The notes under the pieces were generated by a model, which was not told the DNA's origin, made no database searches, and saw only the letters and a list, made by a program, of their open reading frames with translations. This document shows positions 1 to 7,218 of a stretch of 20,503 bases of DNA, piece by piece. The DNA is taken from the IMG/VR virus record IMGVR_UViG_3300005295_000060, positions 1 to 20,503 of that record. One strand, given 5' to 3'. Made by a program: the position numbers and the translations under genes. Every line of letters begins with the position of its first letter. Position 1 is the first letter of the stretch. Origin of the DNA: a virus.

Positions 1-1
1 C

Positions 2-139
2 ATCACTCTGGCTCACACGGTCTTTTATGGAAAATATTTGGAATCATCGAATGGCGGTCGTTACGCGATCATTATGAGCACCATCGAAGCCAACCTTGGC
101 AATTTGGAACGTCAAGTCCAGGCTGTATTCAGAGGATGA
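2..139 (+). CDS. HK97 gp10-like head-tail connector protein, C-terminal fragment
   Basis: Open from the window edge to TGA at 137-139, so only the last 45 residues are present. The visible part reads ITLAHTVFYGKYLE, then a Gly-rich turn and GRYAIIMSTIEAN. This resembles the end of the HK97 gp10-like connector/tail-completion family, where a Tyr-Gly-x-Tyr-Leu-Glu strand is followed by a (K/R)YAI(I/L)xxT(I/L) segment. Family members sit at the head-tail junction of siphoviruses. The stop lies one base before the portal ATG, so the two genes are in one operon. A gp10-like gene upstream of the portal is unusual, since it normally follows the major capsid gene. The family call rests on a short tail and is moderate. 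Confidence 0.5.
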   Translation: MTLAHTVFYGKYLESSNGGRYAIIMSTIEANLGNLERQVQAVFRG

Positions 140-140
140 T

Positions 141-1415
141 ATGCCTTCTTTAAAGCAACGAATTGATGCTTTCCTACATCCTGCCTCAGCTGAGGTGGAG
201 ACCAGCACTGCGCCGGCCGGCACGCAGTCTGTTGTGGCTGAGTATGAAAAGCTGAAAGCGGACCGTGATCGCCTGGCGATCATCAAGACCTGCAGGCTGA
301 TGTATAAGACCGATCCGCGGGTTAAGAAGGCCTTGAAGATGTATGCCACCGATCTGGTGAAAGCTGGCTTCATCGTGAAGACCAAGGATGCCCAGGCAAA
401 ACAGGTGGCAACGGACCTGCAGAACCGGCTGGGATTGAACAAGACCCTGCAGGATGTGGTACGTCTCTCCGGAAGGGATGGTGATTCGTTCTATGAGATT
501 GTGGTGAACGAGCAATTGGACGTTGCCGAGGTTTCACGCAAGCCCACTCTTCGCATGCGAAGGAATAGCAACAAGGCGGATAAGTTCGACAATCCACAAC
601 AAGCCTTCTATATGGTGGATGAGAACTATATGGGACCAGGTGTTCCGAAGGATGCGATCTTCTTTCCAGACTGGCAGATCATCCATGCACGCTGGGAGCA
701 CGATGAAGAGAACGCCTATGGCACTCCCATGTGGGCGGCTGCCACCGGTGCATTCAAGCGTGTGAGCGAGGGTGAGACCGATATGGCTGTGCGGCGCAAG
801 GTGCGGGCAGGCATGAGGCTCCACCATGTGATCGAAGGCAATGCGGCAGATGTGGAAGCCTACAAAGTAATAAACAAACAAGCACTGGACTCTCCAACCG
901 CTGCTCATCTGGATCTGTTCTCGAATAAACCAGGCTCGATCACTGCGGTCCAGGGCGATGCGCACCTGGGTGAGATCGGTGACATCCTGCACCAGGTGGC
1001 AACGATGTTTGCAGCCTCCGATGTTCCGATGGAGCTCGTAGCGTATGGCGAGGGACTCAACAGGGACATCCTGAGTGAGAAAAAGGACGAATACGATGAA
1101 AGCCTCGATGACGGGCGGGAATGGCTTACAGAAGAGTTCCTGAAGCCACTGCTCGAACGCCAGTGGCTATTGAAGGGAATTCTGCCGGCGAGTGTGAATT
1201 ACCAGATCATATGGCGCACTGCCAAGCCGCTCACACCTGCAGGTCTGCGTGACCTGGCTGATGGGCTGGCTCGCCTGCGTGTGCTGGGTGTGCCTGAAGA
1301 GATCATCAAGCAGCTGGCTGCACTTTATATTCGCAACGTGGATGATGACATTTTGAATCTGGATAGTTTCAGTGCTGAGCAGTTTGCGAAGAGTTTGCAA
1401 GGGATTTCGATATGA
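141..1415 (+). CDS. Phage portal protein
   Basis: A 424-residue protein, within the usual size of portal proteins, which form the dodecameric ring at the capsid vertex through which DNA is packaged. Seen in the sequence: an N-terminal region rich in charged helices (KTDPRVKKALKMYATDLVKA), a central block with the order IIHARWEHDEENAYGTPMW near residue 190 (the Tyr-Gly-x-Pro turn common in portals), then a long helix with many Arg/Lys (AVRRKVRAGMRLHHVIEG) and a C-terminal helical region. The reading frame is open from TTG at 96, but ATG at 141 is preceded by AGAGG at 131-135 with good spacing and follows directly on the stop of the upstream gene, so I chose 141. The end overlaps the next ATG by four bases. 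Assignment by overall pattern and by its head-gene neighbours; specific portal subfamily not determined. Confidence 0.8.
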   Translation: MPSLKQRIDAFLHPASAEVETSTAPAGTQSVVAEYEKLKADRDRLAIIKTCRLMYKTDPRVKKALKMYATDLVKAGFIVKTKDAQAKQVATDLQNRLGLNKTLQDVVRLSGRDGDSFYEIVVNEQLDVAEVSRKPTLRMRRNSNKADKFDNPQQAFYMVDENYMGPGVPKDAIFFPDWQIIHARWEHDEENAYGTPMWAAATGAFKRVSEGETDMAVRRKVRAGMRLHHVIEGNAADVEAYKVINKQALDSPTAAHLDLFSNKPGSITAVQGDAHLGEIGDILHQVATMFAASDVPMELVAYGEGLNRDILSEKKDEYDESLDDGREWLTEEFLKPLLERQWLLKGILPASVNYQIIWRTAKPLTPAGLRDLADGLARLRVLGVPEEIIKQLAALYIRNVDDDILNLDSFSAEQFAKSLQGISI

Positions 1416-1570
1416 GAAACAAGCTCAGCCATTTTCTTCGCTTACTGATCGTCTTTCCGTTTCTGGTCGGATGGTTCATCTGTGCTGCGATGGTGCATCT
1501 GATCTATCCGGAATTTTCACGAACGATATGGATCGAATCGGTTGCTGCGATGCGACGGAAGAAAGCCTAA
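1412..1570 (+). CDS. Small single-pass membrane protein (52 aa)
   Basis: This ORF starts in an ATGA overlap with the portal stop and ends in a TAATG overlap with the next gene, so it fits exactly between them. The product begins MRNKLSHFLRLLIVF and has one hydrophobic segment of about 23 residues (roughly residues 9-31) flanked by basic residues, with RRKK at the C-terminus. That is the pattern of a single transmembrane helix. I do not recognise a family. The exact start/stop coupling on both sides is the main evidence that it is translated. Its place between portal and head morphogenesis genes is not where a holin normally lies, so no lysis role is claimed. The alternative is that the downstream head gene starts earlier and overlaps this one. 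Confidence 0.55.
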   Translation: MRNKLSHFLRLLIVFPFLVGWFICAAMVHLIYPEFSRTIWIESVAAMRRKKA

Positions 1571-2760
1571 TGAGCATCTATATGCCGTCCATCCAGCTGA
1601 ACGAAAAATCGAAAAATCAGAAGCTGATCGATCAGCTGGATTCCATCCCTTTGACACGGATGTACCAGGCTTCATTCAAAGCGGTGGTGCGTTTGCATTT
1701 GTATTTCACCGGTCGCACGCAGGAGATGATGCTGGATTTCACCGAGAAGGCTCAGGCATTGATTTTGAAGAAAGCGGGCAAAGATCAGATCTTGGATGGC
1801 ACATCGGGCTATGCGGTGCAGACCGGTCTGATGAAACTGTGGGGCGATACGTTCGAGGATTGGGCGGCTGAATTTGAGAAGGTGAGAGTGGAGGCGGTGA
1901 GCATCCCGTTTGGAGTGATGGCAGTGATGCATGAAAGAATGGTGTTGCCCATTGTGGAAAGTGGAAAGTTGACAGAGGCTGTGGAGGATGGCGTCTTCAG
2001 TCCTCAGCTGAACATCCTTTTGAATGCAGCCGGCGAACATCTGTATGGGGATTCGTTGAATCTCTCCCAACGGATCTGGCGCATCGATCGTGAAGCCAGG
2101 GATGGCATCAATGCGGTGATCATGAATGGGATCTCCAGCGGTTCATCCGCCTGGGATATTGCGCAGCAGCTGGAGCAATACCTGGGAGCGAACCAGGATT
2201 GCCCGCGCTGGACCAGCACCAGGCTATATGGCAAGACCAAGAGCCAGATCGCATCCGGTGATACGGGTGGATTGCTTTCAGGCAGTGCGTGCGATGCAAG
2301 GGGAGTGGCTTATAACGCACTCCGCCTGGCACGAAATGAGATCCAGAAAGCGCATGCGCTGGCTACCGATCGGGTGCTGGCTCAGCAGCCCTGGGTAGAG
2401 AAGGAACAAATCCACCTGAGCGCAGCTCACCCCGAGACGGATATTTGTGACAGTGTAGTGGGCGGAGGGGAAAAAGGGGAAGGGGTCTACGAGGTTGGCG
2501 AGATCGAGCTTCCGCTGCATGTGCACTGCCTATGCTACAAGACCGGCGTGCTGATGGATGAAGCGGAGTTCACCTCGAAGCTGCGTGGCTGGATGACCGG
2601 TTCAAGCCCCTGGAGTGAGATGGACGATTATGAGCAGATGATCGGCGGCGATGTGAGCAAGAGCATCATGCCAAACGCGATCAATCTGGCCGTGTGGATG
2701 TTCAGCGAAGAGCTGGATAAGTGGCTTCAGATGACTGTTGGAAAGGTGGTGCTGCAATAA
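1570..2760 (+). CDS. Phage head morphogenesis protein (Mu gpF / SPP1 gp7 family)
   Basis: A 396-residue minor head protein. Proteins of this family bind the portal and are carried in the head, where SPP1 gp7 affects DNA ejection. The diagnostic region is in the last third: LARNEIQKAHALATDRVLA (about residues 252-270), then a Cys-Asp pair with a Gly-rich stretch (CDSVVGGGEKGEG, about 292-304), then LPLHVHCLCYK (about 314-324). This is the family order of Arg/Glu helix, CD...G and LPxHxxCxC. The chosen start ATG 1570 overlaps the previous stop (TAATG) and has GGAAG upstream at 1556-1560. An in-frame extension back to 1372 exists but would run over the portal and the small membrane gene. The position directly after the portal is the classical one for this family. 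Confidence 0.8.
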   Translation: MSIYMPSIQLNEKSKNQKLIDQLDSIPLTRMYQASFKAVVRLHLYFTGRTQEMMLDFTEKAQALILKKAGKDQILDGTSGYAVQTGLMKLWGDTFEDWAAEFEKVRVEAVSIPFGVMAVMHERMVLPIVESGKLTEAVEDGVFSPQLNILLNAAGEHLYGDSLNLSQRIWRIDREARDGINAVIMNGISSGSSAWDIAQQLEQYLGANQDCPRWTSTRLYGKTKSQIASGDTGGLLSGSACDARGVAYNALRLARNEIQKAHALATDRVLAQQPWVEKEQIHLSAAHPETDICDSVVGGGEKGEGVYEVGEIELPLHVHCLCYKTGVLMDEAEFTSKLRGWMTGSSPWSEMDDYEQMIGGDVSKSIMPNAINLAVWMFSEELDKWLQMTVGKVVLQ

Positions 2761-2975
2761 TGGCAAAAGCGACTGGCACGATTAAGTTTGAAATTGAGCC
2801 CTGGGTTAAGTTGACCTGTTTGAATTTCGGCTGTGTTCACAATTTGTCCAGTAACGTGATCGAGCCAGAAGCAGCATGCAATCTCAAACAGATCAGCATT
2901 GACCGGGACGGTAAGTGCGCCAACATGGTTTTGAAGGCAGATAAGGATAAAAAACCTCATGTCTTTGAGGGATGA
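2760..2975 (+). CDS. Small Cys-rich protein, possible zinc-binding (71 aa)
   Basis: Starts in a TAATG overlap with the head morphogenesis gene and overlaps the next gene by 17 bases. The product has four cysteines: CLNFGC (C20, C25, followed by His-Asn), then C40 in ACNLKQISIDRDGKC and C53. The arrangement Cys-x4-Cys-x-His ... Cys-Asn-Leu ... Ile-Asp-x-x-Gly-x-Cys resembles small metal-binding or knuckle proteins found in phage genomes. I cannot name the family with certainty. Tight coupling on both sides supports translation. A longer frame beginning at 2721 lies inside the upstream gene and is not preferred. Its role in the particle or in assembly is unknown. Confidence 0.65.
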   Translation: MAKATGTIKFEIEPWVKLTCLNFGCVHNLSSNVIEPEAACNLKQISIDRDGKCANMVLKADKDKKPHVFEG

Positions 2976-3387
2976 TCTCAAAGCGGTCCTGGATGCGGAT
3001 GAAGACCTGATGGAGATGATCACAGGTGGGGTGCATATCGACATCCCTGAGTTGAGCAGGCAATTTGCACCAAGCGCTTTTGATAGCAATTCAGAAATCA
3101 AGCCCGCGATCCTGATCAAGGAAGGGAATGAAATTCCGAGCGGACCGTATTCGAGAAGCGTGCAAACGCCACTGGTTTTTTATTTCTACCAGCGAGCAGG
3201 CTATGACGTCATCGAAGCAGGGATCAACATTGTGTTCAATTTGTTGCACGAACAAAGAATAGGAGGCACCACCTGGCAAATATTTTATGACGGAAGCATG
3301 GTCGATAATCGTTCAGGAGATATCCGTGATGCTGCGCTGGATTGCTCGATGGGTGTTGGGCGGTTCAGGGCAGTGCGGATGAAATAA
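2959..3387 (+). CDS. Putative tail terminator / head-tail joining protein (142 aa)
   Basis: A 142-residue alpha/beta protein that begins with a helix (MSLRDDLKAVLDADEDLMEMI), continues with GGVHIDIPELSRQFAP, and has strands such as PAILIKEGNE and TPLVFYFYQRAGYDVIEAG before FNLLHEQRIG. Proteins of this size, with a helix-strand pattern ending in a basic strand and placed directly before the tail tube gene, are typically tail terminators (lambda gpU-like or SPP1 gp17-like). They cap the growing tail and dock it to the head. The assignment rests mainly on gene order and general pattern, not on a clear motif. It overlaps the previous gene by 17 bases and is followed by a small gap with a strong ribosome binding site. 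Confidence 0.5.
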   Translation: MSLRDDLKAVLDADEDLMEMITGGVHIDIPELSRQFAPSAFDSNSEIKPAILIKEGNEIPSGPYSRSVQTPLVFYFYQRAGYDVIEAGINIVFNLLHEQRIGGTTWQIFYDGSMVDNRSGDIRDAALDCSMGVGRFRAVRMK

Positions 3388-3408
3388 ATCAATAAGGAGA
3401 AATTGAAA

Positions 3409-3912
3409 ATGGCAGACCCAACAAAACCCTTTGGATTGCGTGATGTGAAGTTGGTTGCACTGGATGGCTTAACATCCGCCGACTTACCGGCTTCACGCAC
3501 ATTATCGTTCAAGGAACGTGTGATGAGCGCCGAGTTCACCGGTGACGATGAACTGCAAGGTATTGTGACCATCCCGATCGGCTGTGAAGGCAGCCTGGAA
3601 GCGGGCGGCATCAGCTTGGAGGCTTACGCGATGATGACGGGCCACACGGTCACCCCTGGTGGATCGAGCGATACGCTCGAAGCCGATTCGTCTTCATTCC
3701 CATACTTCAAGATCTATGGAAAGAGTGTGGACGATGAAGGTGGCGATGTGCACTGTAAGATCCTGAAAGCCAAACTGACTGAGGCACTCGAAGGCGATTT
3801 CAAGTATGGCGAGTTCTTCGTAAATAAGATGAGCTTTGTGGGTGTGAGATTGAATGGCAAAGCATTCGAGTTCGTTGCCAACGATACCGAAACAGAATTG
3901 CCTTCTTCGTAG
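3409..3912 (+). CDS. Major tail tube protein
   Basis: A 167-residue protein rich in beta strands, Gly, Ser and Thr. It has the look of a siphovirus tail tube subunit: MADPTKPFGLRDVKLVALDG, a strand-loop-strand region with SAEFTGDDELQGIVTIPIG near residues 43-61, GISLEAYAMMTG, and the ending KMSFVGVRLNGKAFEFVAND. Tube proteins polymerise around the tape measure into hexameric rings. The start ATG 3409 has AAGGAG at 3394-3399, nine bases upstream, a strong site that suits a highly expressed structural protein. The TTG at 3403 is too close to that site. It is followed directly by the two chaperone frames and the tape measure, which is the canonical order. Confidence 0.75.
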   Translation: MADPTKPFGLRDVKLVALDGLTSADLPASRTLSFKERVMSAEFTGDDELQGIVTIPIGCEGSLEAGGISLEAYAMMTGHTVTPGGSSDTLEADSSSFPYFKIYGKSVDDEGGDVHCKILKAKLTEALEGDFKYGEFFVNKMSFVGVRLNGKAFEFVANDTETELPSS

Positions 3913-3919
3913 GTGAGAG

Positions 3920-4399
3920 ATGAGCGACTTTCAGAACCGAATCAATCAGTCGCAGGCAGACCTACGCAAGATGCTGGCTGAGTGGCGTTCCCATAATTTC
4001 GAGGAGGTGGAATTGCCACTCAGCAAACGCGTGCTGCAGGTGCGGGATGTGGGTGTGATCGATCTGGCGATCGAAGGCAAAGTGCCCAACACGATGATGG
4101 ACCTGGTGCAGCAGCTTTCGGAGAACAAGATCACGGAAACGCAGCTGATGAAGGAGCATTCGGCAGAGTTTGGCGCCCTGCTGAACATGGTTTTTGTGCA
4201 TGCGGTGGTTTATCCGCCGGTTGCAGAGGAGCCGGATGATGAGCACATCAGTCCGAAGGATTTTGTGTATGGTGACAAGATGGCACTCTTCAACTGGGTG
4301 AACCGGGAGGCGATGATTGTGCGTCCCTTTCGCGAAGGAAATGGCAAATCTGTGGCGCCTGCACCTAACGGGCAAAAGCTACGGGAAGAGACCCAGTGA
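3920..4399 (+). CDS. Tail assembly chaperone, upstream frame (gpG-like)
   Basis: A 159-residue protein between tail tube and tape measure, where lambda-type phages encode gpG. It is mostly helical (SDFQNRINQSQADLRKMLAEW, TMMDLVQQLSENKITETQLMKEH) with a beta segment FEEVELPLSKRVLQVRDVGVIDL near the N-terminus, a pattern seen in Gram-positive phage gpG proteins. In this family the short protein and a frameshifted longer gpG-T form coat the tape measure during tail assembly and are absent from the virion. The last 83 bases overlap an open frame in the +1 register that continues to 4607, so a fusion product is likely. Start ATG 3920 follows a GGTGAGAG stretch. The function follows from position and from the overlapping frame. 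Confidence 0.75.
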   Translation: MSDFQNRINQSQADLRKMLAEWRSHNFEEVELPLSKRVLQVRDVGVIDLAIEGKVPNTMMDLVQQLSENKITETQLMKEHSAEFGALLNMVFVHAVVYPPVAEEPDDEHISPKDFVYGDKMALFNWVNREAMIVRPFREGNGKSVAPAPNGQKLREETQ

Positions 4400-4607
4400 C
4401 CTGCTGGGGCTTGTCACGGAATGGGGAGCCTGGCAACTGAATGAATTATGTGCAATTGTGGGCGCATGGGTTGAAGGCAATCTGATGAACGGAAAACCAG
4501 CGTTCGAAGGATTGGCAGTGACTCCTTCCTCGGACGGCAAACGGTTTCGCAGTGCGAAGGATCGTGTGAAGAGGAAGATCAAAATACCGAAGAATGGAAT
4601 CTGGTAA
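4317..4607 (+). CDS. Tail assembly chaperone, downstream frame (gpT-like), probably made only as a +1 frameshift fusion
   Basis: Open in the +1 frame relative to the upstream gene. The frame is bounded by TGA at 4314-4316 and ends at TAA 4605-4607. The protein part reads ANLWRLHLTG, then KRPSDLLGLVTEWGAWQLNE. The (R)PS-x-LLG ... W-x-LNE arrangement is what the T part of phage gpG-T chaperones looks like. There is no convincing independent start: ATG 4341 has its GAAGGA directly against it with no spacing. If ribosomes shift at CCC TTT (4325-4330), the fusion has about 228 residues, against 159 for the unshifted product. Immediately followed by the tape measure gene, as expected. The exact shift point is an inference. 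Confidence 0.7.
   Translation: MCVPFAKEMANLWRLHLTGKSYGKRPSDLLGLVTEWGAWQLNELCAIVGAWVEGNLMNGKPAFEGLAVTPSSDGKRFRSAKDRVKRKIKIPKNGIW
4322..4333 (+). promoter_or_regulatory. Candidate +1 programmed ribosomal frameshift site
   Basis: The upstream chaperone frame reads CGT CCC TTT CGC here. Slippage of the proline tRNA from CCC to CCT moves the ribosome by +1 into the gpT-like frame (TTC GCG AAG). Shifts at CCC-T proline codons are known from Listeria phage PSA structural genes. The two frames overlap only from 4317 to 4399, which bounds the site. No classical -1 heptamer would join these registers, because the offset is +1 (equivalently -2). Confidence 0.5.
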
Positions 4608-4610
4608 TTA

Positions 4611-6833
4611 ATGGCGATCCAATTAGGTAGTGCATACGGTAAAGTTTCGCTTGATTCAAGCAGCTTTGTGTCTGGGATTAAGAATGCCAAGAGCAGCCTG
4701 CAGGAATTAATCTTTGGTGCACCCAGCGCGAGCAGGAGCATTGAGAGCATTGGCGCGTCGATGAAGAGAGTGGGGGCAACAATGACTGCGGCTTTCACCC
4801 TGCCCATCGCCATTGCAGGGAAGAAGGCTTTTGATATCTTCAGGGATTTTGAGCAGAGCCTGAACGTGTTGAAAACTGTCAGCGGGGCAACGGGCGAGGA
4901 GATGACCAAGCTTTCTGATAAAGCCAGGGAGCTGGGGGCAGACCTAACATTACCTGGGACATCGGCTGCAGATGCAGCGGACGCTATGGCAGAACTCGCC
5001 AAAGCTGGTTTGGATGTGAACGAGATCCTGGCGGCTTCGCGGGGCGTTTTGCAATTGAGTGTGGCAGGACAAATCAGCAATGCGGAAGCAGCCAGAATTA
5101 CAGCCAATGCTTTGAATGCATTCAAGCTCGAGGGTGCGGATGCGACACGGGTGGCAGATCTGTTGGCGGCTGCAGCTCTCGCATCCACTGCGGAAGTGAA
5201 CGAGATGGCTGACTCCCTGCAGATGGCTGGGGCTGTAGCGGCGATGTCTGGAATGCAGATCGATGAGCTGGTCACATCCATTGCGCTCATGTCGAATGCG
5301 GGCGTTCAGGGAAGCGATGCAGGCACGAGCATCAAGCAAATGTTACTGGCTTTGCAGACACCCACCAACAAAGCAAAAGAGTTGATGAGTGACCTGGGAA
5401 TCAATATTTACGATGCGGCGGGCAATCTCAGATCGATGCGAGATCTGATCAAAATCTTTTCCACTCAACTGAAAGGGCTGACCCAGGAACAAAGGAATTA
5501 TGCGCTTGGGGTAATTTTTGGCAGTGACGCGATCCGCGCCGCCAATATCGTGTTGATGGGTGGAGTGGATGCCTATGACCAGATGGCTGCATCTGTGAAT
5601 AAGACCGGTGCGGCGGCTGGGCTGGCAGCATCGATGATGGAGGGTTTGACGGGTTCTGTGGAGAACATCAAGAGTGCTCTTGAAACCGCAGCGATCGCTG
5701 CGATCGAGCCTTTCAAGGATGATATCAAAGCCATCCTGGATTTTGTTGCCAGGGCAATCAATGCGTTCTCCGCCCTACCGGAGCCTGTCCGTAAAGTGAT
5801 CGTGGTGCTCGTGTTGCTGGTGGCGGTGATCGGTCCGCTGATGTTTATTTTGGGAAGCCTGCCCGGATTGCTCAAAATTACAACCCACAGTTTCAATCCC
5901 CTTTCGGGCGGAATTATTGGATTGATTTTTAGCTTTGTGAAGTTGGTGGCTGCAGCGGCGATCGTAGTTAAGGTGCTGACGTTCCTTGGAATCTCAACTG
6001 GTCCGGTGGGAGCCGCGGTGCTGGGATTGAATGGGGCGATTGCAGGGACGGCCGGCACGATCTGGGCAGCGTTGGTTCCAGCGATTGGAGCGATATTCAC
6101 AGCGTTGTTGCCTGTGCTGGCAATTATCGCTTCACTCATTCTGTTTGCAGGCATCTTTGCAATTGCCTGGAAGACGAACTTCCTGGGCATCCGAGACATC
6201 ATGAATACATCGGTGAAGTTCTGGACGAATATCCTGAAGGCATTCTTTGCTTTTCTAAAAGGCGATACAGCAGGCGCGATGGCATATTTGAAGGAAGCCT
6301 TTCAGAGCCTGGTGGACCACATCAATAATGTGTTTCAAAAACTATTTGGCATTCAGGACGCATGGGGTAAATTCCTGGAATGGATGAAGAATGCGTTGGG
6401 CAGAGTGGTCTCTTACATCAGCGATGTGTTCACGAAAACGAACTGGAGCCAGCTGGGGAAGTACATCACGCTAGGGATTGCCAACGGGATGCTGTTGGGC
6501 TTGCCCACGCTGATCCTGGTGGCGGCACAAGCGGGTGCAGCAGCATTAGCTGCAATCAAAGCAAAGCTGGGCATTCACTCTCCTTCGAAGGCGTTCGAGC
6601 AACTGGGGATCTTCTCTGCACAGGGATATCAACTGGGGCTGGCAAAAGCGATGAGCGCGGATTCGATTGCAGGCGCCATGCTGAAACCTGTGAACCAATT
6701 GGCAAACTCGCAACAGCAAAACATCACCATGCAATTCGCCAGCGGGCTGAGCATCCAGCAGGTGAGGAGCATGATCGACGCGAATAGTGAGCAAATGATG
6801 AACACCATCATCGGTGCCCTGGGAGGCGCATAA
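4611..6833 (+). CDS. Tail tape measure protein
   Basis: A 740-residue protein that sets tail length and passes into the host envelope with the DNA. Seen: N-terminal Ala/Ser-rich helices, a conserved TP901-type minor tail region (about residues 85-330, with SLNVLKTVSGATGEEMTKL, AAARITANALNAF-type repeats of Ala-rich helix and LVTSIALMSNAGVQGSD), a large hydrophobic block at about residues 395-520 with several membrane-spanning segments (VRKVIVVLVLLVAVIGPLMF and others), and near residue 655 the motif GIHSPSKAFEQLG ... GYQLGL typical of tape measure C-termini. At about 1.5 angstrom per residue the tail would be roughly 110 nm. It starts three bases after the chaperone stop with a weak ribosome binding site, suggesting translational coupling. 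Its stop overlaps the next ATG (TAATG). Confidence 0.9.
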   Translation: MAIQLGSAYGKVSLDSSSFVSGIKNAKSSLQELIFGAPSASRSIESIGASMKRVGATMTAAFTLPIAIAGKKAFDIFRDFEQSLNVLKTVSGATGEEMTKLSDKARELGADLTLPGTSAADAADAMAELAKAGLDVNEILAASRGVLQLSVAGQISNAEAARITANALNAFKLEGADATRVADLLAAAALASTAEVNEMADSLQMAGAVAAMSGMQIDELVTSIALMSNAGVQGSDAGTSIKQMLLALQTPTNKAKELMSDLGINIYDAAGNLRSMRDLIKIFSTQLKGLTQEQRNYALGVIFGSDAIRAANIVLMGGVDAYDQMAASVNKTGAAAGLAASMMEGLTGSVENIKSALETAAIAAIEPFKDDIKAILDFVARAINAFSALPEPVRKVIVVLVLLVAVIGPLMFILGSLPGLLKITTHSFNPLSGGIIGLIFSFVKLVAAAAIVVKVLTFLGISTGPVGAAVLGLNGAIAGTAGTIWAALVPAIGAIFTALLPVLAIIASLILFAGIFAIAWKTNFLGIRDIMNTSVKFWTNILKAFFAFLKGDTAGAMAYLKEAFQSLVDHINNVFQKLFGIQDAWGKFLEWMKNALGRVVSYISDVFTKTNWSQLGKYITLGIANGMLLGLPTLILVAAQAGAAALAAIKAKLGIHSPSKAFEQLGIFSAQGYQLGLAKAMSADSIAGAMLKPVNQLANSQQQNITMQFASGLSIQQVRSMIDANSEQMMNTIIGALGGA

Positions 6834-7216
6834 TGGCTTCGAGCTTTATGATCGGCACAACCTCAAGCACAACTTCATTGGATGCGTTGACCACGCCTGT
6901 TCCCGATCCGAAGTCTTCCTATCTGCCCTATGCCCGGATCAACAACAAAGGCAATGGCGGCACGCGTGGGATTGGCTCACCGGTGGCGCAATGGACATTT
7001 CCAGTTTTGGAATTGGCTGAATATAGCCAGCTCAAAACATTCTGCCCAGGGGCATCCGCGGATGTGTATATCCAGACAAAATTGGATGACGATACTTTTG
7101 AACTATTCCAGGGGAAGATGATCTGGCCCAACGAGCCACAGGATCGCTGGTATGGGGAGCGAAAGAATTTCACAGTTATTTTCCGCAATCTTATTTTGAT
7201 CCCTGAAGGGTCATAG
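6833..7216 (+). CDS. Small tail protein after the tape measure (127 aa, function unknown)
   Basis: A 127-residue protein, mainly beta by appearance: PYARINNKGNGGTRGIGSPV, then QWTFPVLELAEYSQLKTFCP, VYIQTKLDDDTFELFQGKMI and FTVIFRNLILIPEGS at the end. It starts in a TAATG overlap with the tape measure gene. The place just after the tape measure is usually taken by the distal tail protein, which forms the ring at the tail tip. This protein is short for a typical distal tail protein and could be only its core ring domain. The strand-rich ending (a putative tube-like sandwich) is consistent but not diagnostic. Treat as a tail-tip component by position. Confidence 0.65.
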   Translation: MASSFMIGTTSSTTSLDALTTPVPDPKSSYLPYARINNKGNGGTRGIGSPVAQWTFPVLELAEYSQLKTFCPGASADVYIQTKLDDDTFELFQGKMIWPNEPQDRWYGERKNFTVIFRNLILIPEGS

Positions 7217-7218
7217 CC

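Noticed and set aside
1372-1569. N-terminal extension of the head morphogenesis gene
   Set aside because: It overlaps the portal end and the coupled 52-residue gene. The extended residues do not look like the family, and ATG 1570 is positioned by a TAATG overlap.
4379-5290. 303-residue open frame on the - strand
   Set aside because: Shadow of the tape measure and chaperone genes. Its Ala/Ser-rich composition mirrors the coding strand and it lacks a ribosome binding site and operon context.
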